Origin: Pseudomonadota bacterium
GTDB taxonomy: Bacteria > Pseudomonadota > Gammaproteobacteria > SURF-13
Direction of reading: 5' to 3'
DNA: 38,956 bases
Assembly: GCA_027624315.1 (NCBI GenBank)
Contig: JAQBXX010000009.1
Location: 1-38,956, forward strand
The translations under genes were made by a program, and so were the position numbers. Of the stretch, positions 8,814-17,955 are shown piece by piece (position 1 is the stretch's first letter; each line of letters begins with the position of its first letter). The notes beneath the pieces are model-generated. The model was not told the DNA's origin, did not search any database, and saw only the letters and a list, made by a program, of their open reading frames with translations.

Positions 8814-9278
8814 TTAATCAGCTCCAGCAAACCCCTGCTGCCGCCATGCTTCGTAAAGCACGATTGCAACCGCGTTGGATAAATTGAGGCTGCGGTTGTG
8901 GGGGCGCATGGGGATGCGCAGGATGTGATCCTTGGGCAAGGCATCGAGCATGGTTTGCGGCAGGCCGCGCGTCTCCGGGCCGAATAAGAGCGCATCACCC
9001 GGCTGATAGGAAACATCCGCATAGTTGCGCGTGCCGCGTGTGGATATTGCGAACAGGCGTGGGGGCTGCACGGTTTCCTTGAAGGCGTCGAGGTTGTCGT
9101 GCTGATGCACGCTGGCCCAGTCGTGGTAGTCGAGTTCCGCGCGTTTGAGCTTGCTGTCCGTGGGGCTGAAGCCCAGCGGTTTAATCAGATGCAATTGCGC
9201 GCCGCTGTTCGCGCACAGGCGTATAATGTTGCCGGTGTTGGGTGGAATCTCCGGCTCGAACAGGACGACATGGAACAT
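8814..9278 (-). CDS. trmL: tRNA (cytidine(34)-2'-O)-methyltransferase (SPOUT)
   Basis: FEPEIPPNTGNIIRLCANSGAQLHLIKPLGF; LLFGPETRGLP; RSLNLSNAVAIVLYEAWRQ. Confidence 0.94.
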   Translation of the reverse strand: MFHVVLFEPEIPPNTGNIIRLCANSGAQLHLIKPLGFSPTDSKLKRAELDYHDWASVHQHDNLDAFKETVQPPRLFAISTRGTRNYADVSYQPGDALLFGPETRGLPQTMLDALPKDHILRIPMRPHNRSLNLSNAVAIVLYEAWRQQGFAGAD

Positions 9279-9292
9279 ATAGGCGCCTCTAA

Positions 9293-9332
9293 AAATCCCC
9301 CCTTGCCCCCCTTTGATAAAGGGGGGAGGTTT
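9293..9332. repeat. Short copy/relative of the C/G-rich palindromic repeat (AAATCCCCCCTTGCCCCCCTTTGATAAAGGGGGGAGGTTT)
   Basis: CCCCCCTTT / AAAGGGGGG hairpin with AAATCC..GGTTT outer arms; immediately 5' of pyrD. Confidence 0.75.
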
Positions 9333-9333
9333 A

Positions 9334-10299
9334 ATGGATGAGATGAATCAGAATATGCTGGGTATGGAGTTCTGCGGCATGCGCTTCAATACGCCGCTCG
9401 TGCTGCTCTCCGGTTGCGTGGGGTTCGGGGAAGAATACACGCGCGTGCACGGTTTTTCCAATCGCGATGCGGGCGCGGTGTGTTTGAAGGGCACGACACT
9501 CAAAGCCCGCCTCGGCAATGCGCCGCACCGGGTGTGGGAAACGCCGATGGGGATGCTGAATGCCATCGGGCTGCAAAACCCCGGCACGGAATACGTCATC
9601 AAAAACATTTTGCCCACACTCGATTTCAGCGAGACGCGCTTCATCGCCAATGTGTCCGGCTCCACGGTGGAGGAATACGCCGAGATCACGCGCCTGTTCG
9701 ACGACTCGCCCATCGACGCGATGGAGATCAACATCTCCTGTCCCAATGTGAAGGAAGGCGGCGTGGCGTTCGGCAACGACCCGGACATGTCGGCGCGCGT
9801 GGTCGCGGCCTGCCGCGCGCAAACCAGGAAACCGCTCATCACCAAGTTATCACCCAATCAGACCGACATCGCGGAGAACGCGCGCCGCTGCATCGAGGCG
9901 GGCACGGACGCGTTCGCCGTGATCAACACCCTCATGGGCATGGCGGTGGACATCGAGCGGCGCACGCCGGTGTTGGGCAACGGCCAGGGCGGGCTTTCCG
10001 GTCCAGCCATCAAACCCATTGCGCTGCTCAAGGTGCATCAGGTGTATCAGGTGGCGAAGCAGCACAACATCCCCATCATCGGACAGGGCGGCATTACCAC
10101 GGCGGAGGACGCGCTGGAATTCATCATTGCCGGCGCCTCCGCGGTGGGCGTGGGTACGGCACTGTTTTATGATCCACTCGTGTGCGCCAAGATCAACGCG
10201 GGCATCGTGGCCTATCTCAAGCGCCACGGCATGAGCAGCGTCGCGCAACTGGTGGGTACGCTTAAGGGCAACCACGACGCACCTGACTGCTGCGGTTAG
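9334..10299 (+). CDS. pyrD: Dihydroorotate dehydrogenase, class 1B-like
   Basis: NISCPNVK (Cys base of class 1B), KLSPNQTDI, GGITTAEDALEFIIAGASAVGVGTALF; ATG at 9334 preferred over the upstream TTG. Confidence 0.82.
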   Translation: MDEMNQNMLGMEFCGMRFNTPLVLLSGCVGFGEEYTRVHGFSNRDAGAVCLKGTTLKARLGNAPHRVWETPMGMLNAIGLQNPGTEYVIKNILPTLDFSETRFIANVSGSTVEEYAEITRLFDDSPIDAMEINISCPNVKEGGVAFGNDPDMSARVVAACRAQTRKPLITKLSPNQTDIAENARRCIEAGTDAFAVINTLMGMAVDIERRTPVLGNGQGGLSGPAIKPIALLKVHQVYQVAKQHNIPIIGQGGITTAEDALEFIIAGASAVGVGTALFYDPLVCAKINAGIVAYLKRHGMSSVAQLVGTLKGNHDAPDCCG

Positions 10300-10360
10300 T
10301 GTGAGGGCGCTCGCCCCTTCCGTAAAAGGCTGATATAGCCAGTTTCCCGGCCGTTCTCGT

Positions 10361-11221
10361 TTACTTGAATACCACGGCACGCTCACCATGCACCAGCACG
10401 CGGTCTTCCACGTGATAGCGCACGCCGCGCGAGAGCACGGTCTTTTCCACGTCGCGCCCGAGGCGGATTAAATCTTCAACGGACTCGCTGTGGTCCACGC
10501 GGATCACATCCTGTTCGATGATCGGGCCTGCGTCGAGTTCGTGGGTGACATAGTGGCAGGTCGCCCCGATCTGTTTCACGCCGCGCTCGAAGGCCTGATG
10601 GTAGGGCCGCGCACCGACGAAGGCGGGCAACAGGCCGTGATGGATGTTGATGATGCGGTTGGGGTAGGCATTGCAAAAATCGTCCGGCAGGACCTGCATG
10701 TAACGCGCAAGCACGATGGCATCGGCCGAGTGCTGGTCGCACAGATACAGAATCTTTGCGTGCGCCGGTTTTTTGCTTTGCGGCGTCACCGGTACATGAA
10801 TATACGGGATGCCGTGCCACTCGGCGAGATTTCTCAAGGTGTCGTGATTGGAGATTACACAGGGTATATCGAAATCAAACTCCTTGCTGCGCCAGCGGTA
10901 CAGCAGATCGGCGAGGCAGTGGTCCTGCTTGCTCACTAAAAGCACGACGCGTTTTTTTACCGCCGAGTCGCTGATGTTCCACTGCATGTTGAAGCCGTCG
11001 GCGATGGGTGCGAAACGCATGCGGAACTCGTCCACGCCAAAGGGCAATGACGCGGCGAGTATCTCCTGGCGCATGAAAAAGTGCCGCGTGTCCGGCTCGC
11101 TGTGGCTCGCGCTCTCGCCGATGGTGCCGTTGTGCGCCGCGATGAACGAACTCACCGCAGCAATGATGCCGGGGCGGTCGGGGCAGGTCAGAGTCAGTAG
11201 ATAGCGGCGTGTGGCGGTCAT
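10361..11221 (-). CDS. purU: Formyltetrahydrofolate deformylase
   Basis: ACT domain (LTCPDRPGIIAAVSSFIAAHNG) + formyltransferase fold (IINIHHGLLPAFVGARPYHQAFERGVKQIGAT.HYVT.ELDAGPII). Confidence 0.95.
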   Translation of the reverse strand: MTATRRYLLTLTCPDRPGIIAAVSSFIAAHNGTIGESASHSEPDTRHFFMRQEILAASLPFGVDEFRMRFAPIADGFNMQWNISDSAVKKRVVLLVSKQDHCLADLLYRWRSKEFDFDIPCVISNHDTLRNLAEWHGIPYIHVPVTPQSKKPAHAKILYLCDQHSADAIVLARYMQVLPDDFCNAYPNRIINIHHGLLPAFVGARPYHQAFERGVKQIGATCHYVTHELDAGPIIEQDVIRVDHSESVEDLIRLGRDVEKTVLSRGVRYHVEDRVLVHGERAVVFK

Positions 11222-11258
11222 GGTAGTGTCTGGTTGGGTCAGTAGCCAAGGCTACATA

Positions 11259-12677
11259 TTATTCATTGGGTGACATCTTGAGTTCCCTGATTTTGCGCGT
11301 CAAGGTGTTGCGGCCCCATCCCAGCAGGCGTGCGGCCTCAAGGCGGCGGCCGCCGGTGTGTTTGAGTGCGCATTCAATCATGATGCGTTCGAAGCCCGGC
11401 GTGGCGGTCGTGAGCAGGTCGGTGTCGCCGCGCGAGAGGCGTTGATCCGCCCACCGCCGCAGCGCCGCCTCCCAGCTCTCGCTGCCGGAGGCCTGTGTGC
11501 CCGGCGCTGTGCCGGTCACACGCAATTCGGGCGGCAGGTCTTCGGGATGAATGATCTCGCCCACCGTCATCACGGTGAGCCAGCGGCAGATGTTTTCCAG
11601 CTGGCGCACATTGCCCGGCCAGTCCAGCTTGCTGAGGAAGGCCTCGGTGTCGGCGCGCAGGCGCTTGGGTTTGACGCCCAATTCCTTTGCCGCCCGTGAC
11701 AGGAAATGCCGCAACAGCAACGGAATATCCTCGCGCCTCTCGCGCAGCGGCGGGATGTGGATGCGAATCACGTTGAGGCGATGAAACAGGTCTTCGCGGA
11801 AACTGCCCTGCTGCACGCGCTGCTCCAGATTCTGGTGTGTGGCGGCGATGATGCGCACGTCCACCTTGATCGGGCTGTGTCCGCCCACGCGGTAAAATTC
11901 GCCATCGGAAAGCACGCGCAACAGCCGCGTCTGCAATTCGGCGGGCATGTCGCCGATCTCGTCCAGAAACAGGGTGCCGCCGTTGGCCTGTTCGAAACGC
12001 CCGTTGCGCTGGGTCTGGGCGCCGGTGAATGCGCCGCGCTCATGGCCGAATAATTCTGACTCCAGCAGATCGCGTGGAATCGCCGCCATATTGAGCGCGA
12101 TGAACGGCTTGTCCGCGCGCGGGCTGTGGCGGTGCAGCGCGTGCGCGACCAGCTCCTTGCCGGTGCCGGATTCGCCGTTGATGAGTACCGTGATGTGCGA
12201 GCGCGACAGCCGTCCGATGGCACGGAACACCTCCTGCATCGAGGCGGCCTCGCCGATGATCTCCGGCGTTTCGCGCTCTTCCGCCGGGGGGCGAGCGCTG
12301 CGTTGCCGTTGATGGGCGATGGCGCGCCGCACCACCTCCACCGCTTCATCGGTGTCGAACGGTTTGGGCAGGTACTCGAAGGCCCCGCCCTGATAGGCCG
12401 CCACCGTGCTGTCGAGGTCGGAATGCGCGGTGATGATGATGACCGGCAGCTCGGGATAGCGTGTACTGATCTCGGCGAGCAGCGCCAGCCCGTCGGTGCC
12501 GGGCATGCGGATGTCGCTGATGAGCGCATCGGGCCGCTCACGCGCAAGCGCAGTGAGCACTCGCGCGGCGTTTTCGAAGCACGTCACCTCCATGCTGGCC
12601 TGGTGCAATGCCTTTTCCAGCACCCAGCGGATGGAGCGGTCGTCATCGACGACCCAGACGCGATTTGTTTCAGTCAT
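11259..12677 (-). CDS. ntrC: Nitrogen regulation response regulator NtrC (sigma54 activator)
   Basis: Receiver domain, GESGTGKE Walker A, GAFTGA loop, C-terminal Fis-type HTH. Confidence 0.95.
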   Translation of the reverse strand: MTETNRVWVVDDDRSIRWVLEKALHQASMEVTCFENAARVLTALARERPDALISDIRMPGTDGLALLAEISTRYPELPVIIITAHSDLDSTVAAYQGGAFEYLPKPFDTDEAVEVVRRAIAHQRQRSARPPAEERETPEIIGEAASMQEVFRAIGRLSRSHITVLINGESGTGKELVAHALHRHSPRADKPFIALNMAAIPRDLLESELFGHERGAFTGAQTQRNGRFEQANGGTLFLDEIGDMPAELQTRLLRVLSDGEFYRVGGHSPIKVDVRIIAATHQNLEQRVQQGSFREDLFHRLNVIRIHIPPLRERREDIPLLLRHFLSRAAKELGVKPKRLRADTEAFLSKLDWPGNVRQLENICRWLTVMTVGEIIHPEDLPPELRVTGTAPGTQASGSESWEAALRRWADQRLSRGDTDLLTTATPGFERIMIECALKHTGGRRLEAARLLGWGRNTLTRKIRELKMSPNE

Positions 12678-13728
12678 GGCGCACTCCGTTGTCTATCGGC
12701 AGCAACAAGGTGAAGGTGGTTTCGCCGGGGCGGCTCGCGCATTCAATCAGGCCGCCATGCTGGTTAATGAGTGCCTGCGCGATGGAGAGCCCGAGGCCGG
12801 TGCCATCGGCGCGCCCGGTGACCATCGGATAAAAGATGCTCTCGATCAGGTGATCGGGAATGCCGGGCCCGTTGTCGATGACGTCGATGCGTGCCACCAG
12901 GCGATGACGTTTCTGGCCGATGGATGATTGGCGCTGGATGCGCGTGCGCAGCCGGATCGTGCCCTGCTTGCCGAGCGCCTGGCCGGCGTTACGCACGATG
13001 TTGAGCAGCGCCTGAATGAGTTGCTCAGGGTCGGCATGAAACTCCGGGATGCTGATGTCGTAGTCACGCAGCACGCGCACGCCCTCGGGCACCTCCGCCA
13101 GCACCAGGCTGCGCACGCGCTCCAGCACCTCGTGGATATTGGTGACGCGGCACTGCGGCAGGCCCTGAGGCCCGAGCATGCGCTTGAGCAGATTTTGCAG
13201 CCGGTCGGCCTCGCCGATGATGATGCGCGTGTACTCCTTGAGCGCCTCCGAAGGCAGTTCGCGTTCGAGCAACTGCGCCGCGCCGCGCAGCCCGCCGAGC
13301 GGATTGTTGATTTCGTGCGCGAGACCGCGCAGCACGGCGCGGTGGGCATGGTGCTGCGCCAGCAGATGCTCCTCGCGCGTGACGCGCAGATGCTGGTCCA
13401 CACGGGTGAGCTCCAGCAGCAGTTCCTGTTCGCTGAGAGGCGTGACCATCACATCGAGGGTCAACAGGGCGCTGTCAGCGAGACGCAACTGTAGCTCGCG
13501 CTCGGTGAACGGGTGCAGGGTGGCAAGCGCGCGATGCAAGGCGTTCATGAAGTTATCCGCATCGGGCATGAGATCGCGCGCCGTCATGCCGCGCATCTGG
13601 CGTGCGCTGGTGGCGAACAGCATCTCGCCCGCAGGGTTGGTGTAGCGCAGGCGCAGGGTGTGGTCGAACAGCAACACCGCGGTATTGAGGTTCTCGATGA
13701 TGCTTGAATAAAGTGCGTTGCGTGTCAT
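12670..13728 (-). CDS. ntrB: Nitrogen regulation sensor kinase NtrB
   Basis: PAS + GLAHEINNPLGGLRGAAQLLERE H-box + N/G boxes; overlaps ntrC. Confidence 0.95.
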   Translation of the reverse strand: MTRNALYSSIIENLNTAVLLFDHTLRLRYTNPAGEMLFATSARQMRGMTARDLMPDADNFMNALHRALATLHPFTERELQLRLADSALLTLDVMVTPLSEQELLLELTRVDQHLRVTREEHLLAQHHAHRAVLRGLAHEINNPLGGLRGAAQLLERELPSEALKEYTRIIIGEADRLQNLLKRMLGPQGLPQCRVTNIHEVLERVRSLVLAEVPEGVRVLRDYDISIPEFHADPEQLIQALLNIVRNAGQALGKQGTIRLRTRIQRQSSIGQKRHRLVARIDVIDNGPGIPDHLIESIFYPMVTGRADGTGLGLSIAQALINQHGGLIECASRPGETTFTLLLPIDNGVRHD

Positions 13729-13754
13729 GAGAGTATCGGCTGTATTACCGCGTG

Positions 13755-13770
13755 TGCAAGAAGCAAACCA
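13755..13770 (-). promoter_or_regulatory. Candidate sigma54 promoter of ntrBC (TGGTTTGCTTCTTGCA on minus strand)
   Basis: GG-N10-GC spacing with TTGCA -12 element, upstream of the ntrB start. Confidence 0.5.
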
Positions 13771-13868
13771 GTAGAAAGAATAATTATTTAAAACATAAAC
13801 TTAGGATGAACTTAGCCTCTGCGCGCATGGCGTGAGGAGCTAACAGGATAAACTAAAACAGGGCAATA

Positions 13869-13885
13869 TGCACCGTTATGGTGCA
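13869..13885. promoter_or_regulatory. NtrC-binding-site-like palindrome TGCACCGTTATGGTGCA
   Basis: Perfect dyad matching TGCACC-N5-GGTGCA, about 100 bp upstream of the candidate -24/-12 element. Confidence 0.75.
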
Positions 13886-13909
13886 GGAGGATGGGGGCGA
13901 GGCGAGGGG

Positions 13910-14530
13910 TTAAAATCGGGGAGCCATGAGCGGATTCTCCCTCACGAATTGTGTCGAGTGCCGCTTCATGTGAAAGGTGATGGTTTGTGAAGTAGCCAGC
14001 ACCGCTTCCTTGGCGTCGAGCATCATTGCTTGCAGCGTGTGTGTGCCGCGGTCAATATTTTTTAATTGAAATTTTGCCGTGGTCTGCATTTCAGGCAACG
14101 GTTTTCCATCGAGCATGACCCGGATCTTGTGCCCCCATTGCGGATTCCATTCGGGCTCGGTAACGAGCCCGATATCAACGTTGCCGGTGTTCTCGCGCAC
14201 GGTGGCATCGTTGGCAGGATTGACGATGGAAAACTTCGTATAACTTTTGAATGCCGGCACGGACTTCGCGTCCTTTTTCTCCGGCGGCGCTTTATCGCCT
14301 TGGGGCGCGCTGGCTGTGGGAGCGGTGGTGGATGTGGTGACAGGCGCTGTGACCGGCGCAACTGCGGGGAATTTCGGCAGTTCGATTTCGGTCGCGCCCG
14401 GTTGCGGCTGGTCGGAGTAGGTCACCTTGCCGTCCGGCCCCACCCACTTGTAGACGCCGCCGAAGGCGCAAAGCGGCAGCGCCAGGCCGAACAGAAGCAA
14501 CGCTAAACGCGATGCAAAATGTGTTTGCAT
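13910..14530 (-). CDS. DUF4124 domain-containing secreted protein
   Basis: Signal peptide + GVYKWVGPDGKVTYSDQPQPGA. Confidence 0.85.
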   Translation of the reverse strand: MQTHFASRLALLLFGLALPLCAFGGVYKWVGPDGKVTYSDQPQPGATEIELPKFPAVAPVTAPVTTSTTAPTASAPQGDKAPPEKKDAKSVPAFKSYTKFSIVNPANDATVRENTGNVDIGLVTEPEWNPQWGHKIRVMLDGKPLPEMQTTAKFQLKNIDRGTHTLQAMMLDAKEAVLATSQTITFHMKRHSTQFVRENPLMAPRF

Positions 14531-14630
14531 GACCCTAGCATAGACAAGAAGTCAGGTACTAACAATGCCGGCAGTGGTTACGCGTGATGCAGAAACGTGA
14601 AAGTAATGAGGATGCTGTGTATGGCGGTGT

Positions 14631-15044
14631 TCAGGCAAGTCGTGCACTGCGGTGCGGGGCCTCAAATGCAGAGGCGGCGGGTGCAGGTGGTGCACTAGTC
14701 GCTTCAAACGGCTTGTCAGAGTGCTTGCACTGGCCGTTGAAATAGGCGCCGGTTTCAACGCCGAACGTGTTATGCCACACGATGTCGCCGCTGACTTTGG
14801 CCGTTTGGGCAAGATGCACTCCGTCAGCGCGAATGGAGCCGTGCACCTCACCCCGGATGGCGACCTCACGCGCGTGTAGGTTGCCGTTGATGCGCGCCTG
14901 TGCGCCGACAGTGAGTTTGCCTGCGTGGACGTTGCCTTCTACGGTACCGTCAATCTGCATCTCGCCCTCGGTGGAAAGATCGCCCGTGACGGTGAGACCC
15001 GCACCCAGGAGGGAGGGGGCACTATTACTCTTGTGCTTGCTCAT
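14631..15044 (-). CDS. Bactofilin family cytoskeletal protein
   Basis: SLLGAGLTVTGDLSTEGEMQIDGTVEGNVHAGKLTVGAQARINGNLHAREVAIRGEVHGSI repeats. Confidence 0.93.
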   Translation of the reverse strand: MSKHKSNSAPSLLGAGLTVTGDLSTEGEMQIDGTVEGNVHAGKLTVGAQARINGNLHAREVAIRGEVHGSIRADGVHLAQTAKVSGDIVWHNTFGVETGAYFNGQCKHSDKPFEATSAPPAPAASAFEAPHRSARLA

Positions 15045-15057
15045 AGGTAGCGCCTTG

Positions 15058-16098
15058 TCACTTCTGAAAAACATACTTGCCCGCCTCCAGAAAACGGGCC
15101 GGATCATGGGGCTTGCCCTGGAACATGACCTCGTAGTGCAGGTGAGGGCCGGTGCTGCGGCCGGATGAGCCGACCAGGCCGATTTTATGACGCAGACCCA
15201 CCTGCTCGCCGGACTTCACCAGCAGCTTGTTCAAGTGACCATGGCGCGTCGTCAGGCCGAGGCCGTGATCGATCTCGACCATATAGCCATACGGACCGTT
15301 GCGGCCAGCGAAGGTGACCTTGCCCGGCGCGGTGGAGTAGGCCGGCGTGTTAAGGGGGGCGGAGAGATCGAGGCCATTGTGTGTCGCCCAGCGGTTGGTG
15401 AAGGGATCCTGACGTTTGCCGAAACGGCTCGACAGTTGGCCGGTGTTAATCGGTGCCACGATGGGCAGATGTTCAAACAGGCCCTCCAGGCGTGCCCAGC
15501 GGCTCATCTGAGTTTCCATCTCTGCCACGCTGTCTTCAAACATGTCATTCATGTCGGCAAACGGGTTTCCGGTTTTGGTCGCAGGCTTGCTGGCCGCCAT
15601 GAGGGGACCGCCCACTCCGGCATTGGTTTTGCCGCCCAAGGTGTTGAGGTTGAGGCCGGTGAGCTTGATCGCTTGCTCCAGCCGGTAGGCGTTGCCCTTG
15701 GTGCGCTCCTGAATCTGGGCCATAAGGGTAAACTGCGCATCCTTGATCTCCGCCACCTGATTGAGCGCGCCCGAGAGTTGTACATGCAGTGTGTTGATTT
15801 CGCTGTTCAGGTTTTGCGCGTGCGTGCGCGCACTATCGCGCTCGGCGGACAGTTGCGCCAGCAGCGCTTCCCTGGTGGAGAGGGCCTCGCGGTACGACGC
15901 CAGCACTTGTGTGTAGGGCCGCATCTTGATCCACGACGCGCCCGCCCAGCCGACCATCATCAGCACGAGCAGGCACATCGCGATCTGCACGTTGCGCGAC
16001 AGCGAGATATACCGCACCCGCCCCTGGCTGCGGTAAAGGAGCTGTCGTTCCGGGAATAGCTGGTTTACGTGAAGCCTGATAGTTTTAAGCAGTTGCAC
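15058..16098 (-). CDS. Membrane-anchored M23 metallopeptidase
   Basis: N-terminal TM, coiled coil, SSRFGKRQDPFTN..THNGLDLSAP / GRSTGPHLHYEV (HxH) motif. Confidence 0.93.
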   Translation of the reverse strand: MQLLKTIRLHVNQLFPERQLLYRSQGRVRYISLSRNVQIAMCLLVLMMVGWAGASWIKMRPYTQVLASYREALSTREALLAQLSAERDSARTHAQNLNSEINTLHVQLSGALNQVAEIKDAQFTLMAQIQERTKGNAYRLEQAIKLTGLNLNTLGGKTNAGVGGPLMAASKPATKTGNPFADMNDMFEDSVAEMETQMSRWARLEGLFEHLPIVAPINTGQLSSRFGKRQDPFTNRWATHNGLDLSAPLNTPAYSTAPGKVTFAGRNGPYGYMVEIDHGLGLTTRHGHLNKLLVKSGEQVGLRHKIGLVGSSGRSTGPHLHYEVMFQGKPHDPARFLEAGKYVFQK

Positions 16099-16281
16099 AA
16101 CCCGCTCCCTGATATGGCTTGGTCTTATTTAGCGTCCTGAACGATGAATTACATTACATCCCCTGCGCGATTGCAAGCTTCAGGATGAAACTTTTAGACC
16201 AGGTATAATTTTTCCGCCAACGGTTTGGCAACCGTTTGGACGACTAACGACGACCATCTTATTGATTACCCCATAAAATAA

Positions 16282-16304
16282 AACGCCCCCAAAACGGGGG
16301 CGTT
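16282..16304 (-). terminator. Rho-independent terminator downstream of glnA
   Basis: AACGCCCCC-loop-GGGGGCGTT perfect 9-bp stem followed on the minus strand by TTATTTTAT. Confidence 0.8.
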
Positions 16305-16331
16305 GTTGTTATTGTCGTATCCGCAGGTAAG

Positions 16332-17738
16332 TTACAGGCTGTAGTACATGTCGTACTCGACCGGGTGCGAGGTCATGCGCAGGCGGGTGACTTCCTGCAT
16401 CTTGAGGTCGATGTAGGAGTCGATCACGTCATTGGTGAACACGCCGCCCGCAGTGAGGAACTTGCGGTCCTTGTCGAGGTGTTCGAGCGCCATGTCGAGC
16501 GAATGGCATACCTTGGGGATTTTCTTTTCCTCTTCCGGCGGCAAGTCGTAGAGATCCTTGTCCATCGCTTCGCCCGGATGAATCTTGTTCTGGATGCCGT
16601 CCAGGCCCGCCATTACCATCGCCGAGAAGGCGAGGTACGGGTTGGCGCTCGGGTCGGGGAAGCGCACCTCGATACGGCGACCCTTGGGGTTGGCGACGTA
16701 GGGGATGCGGATCGAGGCGGAGCGGTTGCGCGCCGAGTAGGCGAGCATGACCGGTGCTTCGAAGCCGGGCACCAAACGCTTGTAGCTGTTAGTGCCGGGG
16801 TTGCAGAAGGCGTTCAGCGCGCGCGCGTGCTTGATGATGCCGCCGATGTAATACAGCGCGAGGTCGGACAGTCCGCCGTATTTGTTGCCGGTGAACAGGT
16901 TCTTGCCGGCCTTGGCGAGCGACTGGTGGCAGTGCATGCCGGAGCCGTTGTCGCCGACCAGAGGCTTGGGCATGAAGGTGGCGGTCTTGCCGTAGGCGTG
17001 GGCGACATTCATCACCACGTACTTCAAGATCAGGATTTCGTCGGCCTTTCTCGTCAGGGTGTTGAATTGGGTGGCGATTTCATTCTGGTTGGCGGTGGCG
17101 ACCTCGTGATGATGGGCTTCCACGATCAGGCCCATCTCTTCCAGCGTCAAGCACATCGCAGAGCGGAGGTCCTGCGCCGAATCCACCGGCGGGACGGGGA
17201 AATAACCGCCCTTGATGCCGGGGCGGTGGCCGATATTGCCGCCTTCAAACACCTTCTCGGAATTCCAGGCGGCCTCATCGGAGTCGATCTTGATGAACGA
17301 GCCGCTCATGTCGGCACCCCAGCGCACATCGTCGAAGATGAAAAATTCGGGTTCCGGGCCGAAGTAGGCGGTGTCGGCAATGCCGGTGGATTTCAAATAC
17401 GCCTCGCAGCGTTGCGCGAGTGAACGCGGGTCGCGCTCGTAGCCTTTCATGGTGGTGGGTTCGACCACATTGCAGCGCAGCAGCAGCGTGGCTTCGTCCA
17501 TGAACGGGTCCATCACGGCGCTGTCCGCGTCGGGCATCAGGATCATGTCGGATTCGTTGATGTGTTTCCAGCCGGCGATAGACGAGCCGTCGAACATCTT
17601 GCCGTCCTTGAACAGCGCGGCGTCGACCGTATGCGCAGGGGCGGAGACGTGTTGCTCCTTGCCCTTGGTGTCACAGAAACGGAAATCAACAAATTTGACC
17701 TTGTTGTCTTTGATCATCTTTAAAACTTTTGCAGACAT
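16332..17738 (-). CDS. glnA: Glutamine synthetase type I
   Basis: [53 protein letters not shown], adenylylation region [20 protein letters not shown]. Confidence 0.97.
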   Translation of the reverse strand: MSAKVLKMIKDNKVKFVDFRFCDTKGKEQHVSAPAHTVDAALFKDGKMFDGSSIAGWKHINESDMILMPDADSAVMDPFMDEATLLLRCNVVEPTTMKGYERDPRSLAQRCEAYLKSTGIADTAYFGPEPEFFIFDDVRWGADMSGSFIKIDSDEAAWNSEKVFEGGNIGHRPGIKGGYFPVPPVDSAQDLRSAMCLTLEEMGLIVEAHHHEVATANQNEIATQFNTLTRKADEILILKYVVMNVAHAYGKTATFMPKPLVGDNGSGMHCHQSLAKAGKNLFTGNKYGGLSDLALYYIGGIIKHARALNAFCNPGTNSYKRLVPGFEAPVMLAYSARNRSASIRIPYVANPKGRRIEVRFPDPSANPYLAFSAMVMAGLDGIQNKIHPGEAMDKDLYDLPPEEEKKIPKVCHSLDMALEHLDKDRKFLTAGGVFTNDVIDSYIDLKMQEVTRLRMTSHPVEYDMYYSL

Positions 17739-17813
17739 GATGCCTCCGAAAAATATTAAGCGCGCTCACCGCGACCTCATAAGGCCGCAGCCCAAAATTC
17801 AAGTCGTCATTTT

Positions 17814-17829
17814 TGCATGAAACATGCCA
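17814..17829 (-). promoter_or_regulatory. Sigma54 promoter of glnA (TGGCATGTTTCATGCA on minus strand)
   Basis: GG-N10-GC, near-consensus TGGCAYG-N4-WTGCA, about 75 bp upstream of the start codon. Confidence 0.8.
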
Positions 17830-17881
17830 TTAGGGAACCCCTTCATTTTGGCGGAGTTTTTAAACGCGAAGGTGAATAAAG

Positions 17882-17898
17882 TGCGCTGCGATGGTGCG
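17882..17898. promoter_or_regulatory. NtrC-like site 1 (TGCGCTGCGATGGTGCG)
   Basis: Half-site GGTGC with degenerate partner; 31 bp centre-to-centre from site 2. Confidence 0.6.
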
Positions 17899-17912
17899 CG
17901 CAGGGGGTGTGG

Positions 17913-17929
17913 CGCACCTTGTTAGTGCG
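17913..17929. promoter_or_regulatory. NtrC-like site 2 (CGCACCTTGTTAGTGCG)
   Basis: GCACC-N5-AGTGC dyad upstream of the sigma54 promoter. Confidence 0.7.
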
Positions 17930-17955
17930 CTATGGAATACTGCTGGCGAGCTTGT

